Assembly: GCA_904830895.1 (NCBI GenBank)
Contig: LR882958.1
Coordinates: 1,730,001-1,794,000 of the forward strand
Direction of reading: 5' to 3'
DNA length: 64,000 nucleotides
DNA from: Planktothrix rubescens CCAP 1459/22
GTDB lineage: Bacteria > Cyanobacteriota > Cyanobacteriia > Cyanobacteriales > Microcoleaceae
How positions within the stretch are numbered: the first letter of the stretch is position 1; each line of letters opens with the position of its first letter. Below, piece by piece: positions 62,277 through 64,000 of this stretch. Below the pieces are notes generated by a model that saw only the letters and a list, made by a program, of their open reading frames with translations, was not told the origin of the DNA and did no database searches. Made by a program: the position numbers and the translations under genes.

Positions 62277-62576
62277 TTGTCAAGGTTTGTATTAAAAGTT
62301 CTCTGGCTAGATGAGAATGTGGCCCTGGCGGTGGATCAAGTGGTAGGTAAGGGAACAAGTCCTTTAACCTCCTACTTTTTCTGGCCCCGCAACGATGCTT
62401 GGGAAGAACTGAAAACGGAAATGGAATCCAAACATTGGATTTCTGAACCCGATCAAGTTGAACTGCTGAATAAAGCAACCGAAGTGATCAATTACTGGCA
62501 AGAAGAGGGCAGAAATCGCCCCATAAGCGAAGCTCAATCCAAATTTCCTGAAGTTATCTTTACGGGGAGCAGTTGA
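62277..62576 (+). CDS. Ribosomal protein PSRP-3 / Ycf65
   Basis: This 99-residue protein is the cyanobacterial/plastid small-subunit protein cS23 (PSRP-3, Ycf65). The whole sequence fits: [60 protein letters not shown]. The start is TTG at 62277: a stop codon precedes it immediately, there is no ATG before the conserved part, and AGGGAGG lies 6 nt upstream. Confidence 0.92.
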   Translation: MSRFVLKVLWLDENVALAVDQVVGKGTSPLTSYFFWPRNDAWEELKTEMESKHWISEPDQVELLNKATEVINYWQEEGRNRPISEAQSKFPEVIFTGSS

Positions 62577-62616
62577 TCTCCTTGAGCTTGAGAAATTATT
62601 TGATTGTGTGAAATTT

Positions 62617-62650
62617 CCAACGCCATAGCAAATGCAACGGCGTTGGTTTT
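62617..62650 (+). terminator. Terminator of PSRP-3 gene
   Basis: CCAACGCC at 62617-62624 and GGCGTTGG at 62639-62646 form an 8-bp stem with a 14-nt loop followed by TTTT, 41 nt after the PSRP-3 stop. Confidence 0.8.
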
Positions 62651-62736
62651 GCGTCTGGGCAATTTGTGAAAGAAATTCTAGTTGCGGTTAGCATGGAAAT
62701 AATTGGATAGGAGATTTTCCCAGGAAGGAGGAAAAC

Positions 62737-63432
62737 ATGACTAGCACATCCCAAATTTCATACACCAGGGAACAAAGTCTGGCGTGGATGCGTGGACTTT
62801 TAACCATGGCTTGGGCGGATGGAAATTTTGATGAGGAAGAACATCAGTTAATTGATGCGTTAATCCATGATGAATTAGTTGCTGTGACTGATGTTGATAG
62901 TTTAGAACCCATTTCACCCCAGGAATTAGGCGCTATTTTAGGAACTAATCCTAAACTAGCAGAAAACTTCCTGAGAACGGCTGTAATGGTGGCTTTAGCC
63001 GATGGAATTTACTCTATTTGTGAGGATGATTTATTACATCAATTTTGTCAAGCATTAAACCTCAAAATTGAGGCCGTAGATACATTGCGAAAAACCTTAC
63101 AAGATTTGTCTCAAATTCAATCGGGGGAGTTACCCCAAATCTGTATTGATCATAACCCCCATGACCATCATCATATTGATGTTCTTTTCCCGGTTAAACA
63201 TTGGTTAGATGATTTAGAGATTCATGATTCTAAAGTCGCTCATGCTGTCTGTAAATTGATTCCGCCTCAGTGTCCTTTTGAACGAGATTTGATCATATTT
63301 GGACGCAAAATTGTTCATATTCCTCCGATGTGCAAATTGAATCCTTTATATGAACAATTCACCGGACTACGCTTCCGGGCGTTGTGTTATTTAGCAGATG
63401 AATGTCATGAAGATATCTCTAAATATTGTTAG
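62737..63432 (+). CDS. TerB-like protein with Mo-dependent nitrogenase C-terminal domain
   Basis: The 231-residue protein has an N-terminal TerB-like helical domain (residues 1-125: LLTMAWADGNFDEEEHQLID and VMVALADGIYSICEDDLLHQ, two DG-centred metal-binding-like helices). The C-terminal domain carries HWLDDLEIHDSKVAHAVCKL, IPPQCPFERDLIIFGRKIVH, IPPMCKLNPLYEQ and CYLADECHED, known as the Mo-dependent nitrogenase C-terminal domain. The conserved Cys residues suggest a metal site. No nif genes are near. The name does not show a nitrogenase role. Confidence 0.85.
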   Translation: MTSTSQISYTREQSLAWMRGLLTMAWADGNFDEEEHQLIDALIHDELVAVTDVDSLEPISPQELGAILGTNPKLAENFLRTAVMVALADGIYSICEDDLLHQFCQALNLKIEAVDTLRKTLQDLSQIQSGELPQICIDHNPHDHHHIDVLFPVKHWLDDLEIHDSKVAHAVCKLIPPQCPFERDLIIFGRKIVHIPPMCKLNPLYEQFTGLRFRALCYLADECHEDISKYC

Positions 63433-63527
63433 GTAATAAGTACGGGGATCACTGATTTAAAAGGATTACGCAAATTAACACAGATTAAAATCCGTGAAAT
63501 CCGTGAAATCCTCTTAAATCTGTGATC

Positions 63528-64000
63528 CTATTTATTTAAAACCCGATAAAACCAGTTTCTAACATTTCCCAACCATAATTTAGGATGATCCTGGGGTCTG
63601 TAATGAGTATTATACATAGAAATAATTAAGGGTATACCTCCGACTTTAATCGCCATTAAAACATGAATCATAATCGAAAATAAAATTATCACCCAAGCGA
63701 TTAAATGTACAAAATACCATGGGTGATTAAATTCTCCATTTGGAAGCCAATCTTCTTCTTGAAACTTGCCTGAAATCACCGACAATGCCACAGCAATTAA
63801 AGCTAAAGTATTACTAATTCTAAGTAAGGTATACCACCAAGCGGGTTTATTAATTTTAGTTAATGTTTGCAGAGTATTTCCTTGAATTAACTTTTTTCTT
63901 TCTGCAATTAAACTGTAGACAGCAAAAACAAAATAAACAAACAACAAGAAAAATCCAAAAGTTCCATGAATATCAATTAAACTGCGCTTTTCTTCGGTTA
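63528..64000 (-). CDS. Partial b-type cytochrome membrane protein (cytochrome b561-like)
   Basis: The frame runs off the right edge, so the N-terminus is missing; the visible part starts IDIHGTFGFFLLFVYFVFAV. Three or four membrane helices are visible, with possible haem-ligand His residues in DIHG, WYFVHLIAW and IMIHVLMAI. The layout resembles the cytochrome b/b561 domain of Ni-Fe hydrogenase-type or PepSY-linked membrane cytochromes. Its C-terminus (LGNVRNWFYRVLNK) is complete. The exact family cannot be settled without the missing part. Confidence 0.6.
   Translation of the reverse strand, partial: TEEKRSLIDIHGTFGFFLLFVYFVFAVYSLIAERKKLIQGNTLQTLTKINKPAWWYTLLRISNTLALIAVALSVISGKFQEEDWLPNGEFNHPWYFVHLIAWVIILFSIMIHVLMAIKVGGIPLIISMYNTHYRPQDHPKLWLGNVRNWFYRVLNK

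Overview
The window is a chromosomal segment of a cyanobacterium. Lineage markers are ndhL and ndhO (subunits specific to the photosynthetic NDH-1 complex), PSRP-3/Ycf65, DUF3007 next to trpA and ndhL, a class II FBPase/SBPase gene, and many copies of the HIP1 octamer GCGATCGC. Low GC, heptameric STRR repeats and many decayed toxin-antitoxin genes suggest a filamentous, Planktothrix/Oscillatoria-like genome. That placement is inference; no 16S gene is present.

Layout. 0-8 kb: an RppA/RppB-like two-component pair (with a partial PepSY-like gene at the left edge), cobA, a pilin-like protein, a LysR regulator, a coiled-coil/EamA transporter and a Pit phosphate transporter. 8-13 kb: translation block rplS, tRNA-Trp, secE, nusG, rplK, rplA, rplJ, rplL. 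It is interrupted between rplK and rplA by what looks like a non-autonomous IS200/IS605-type element, and it carries an L10 leader with an attenuator-like hairpin before rplJ. 13-30 kb: UspA, leuB, a PAS/GAF/GGDEF protein, tRNA-Ala, a frameshifted HAD phosphatase, glycogen debranching enzyme, a GH57 enzyme, a cupin, a PfkB kinase, rsmI, a beta-lactamase-like protein, argJ and icd.

30-35 kb and 38-42.6 kb, on either side of acnB, form an accessory region of toxin-antitoxin and nuclease genes: RelE-like, HicBA, HigBA, three broken PIN toxins, orphan antitoxins, DUF29, DUF559, an HNH nuclease, and a two-gene operon of an ABC/AAA_21-type ATPase with a PIN-like nuclease. That operon is the best candidate for an uncharacterised conflict/defence system. 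Its leader is almost the same sequence as the leader of the neighbouring toxin-antitoxin operon.

42.7-64 kb returns to housekeeping and conserved genes: DUF1501, GH10-like hydrolase, site-2 protease, MBL-fold protein, glpX, hemA, a secreted TPR-CHAT protein with near-identical 120-bp repeats, trpA-DUF3007-ndhL, ndhO, mdh, DUF362, Uma2, a 2-hydroxyacid dehydrogenase, an LpxB-like protein, a second HAD protein, PSRP-3, a TerB/Mo-nitrogenase-C protein and a partial b-type cytochrome. An unexplained, strongly structured 250-nt segment lies between the CHAT gene and trpA.

A theme of the window is repeat invasion at gene boundaries. STRR heptamers supply the stop of the GH57 gene and the start context of mdh, a palindromic repeat lies in frame inside acnB, and a tandem repeat covers the acnB stop codon.
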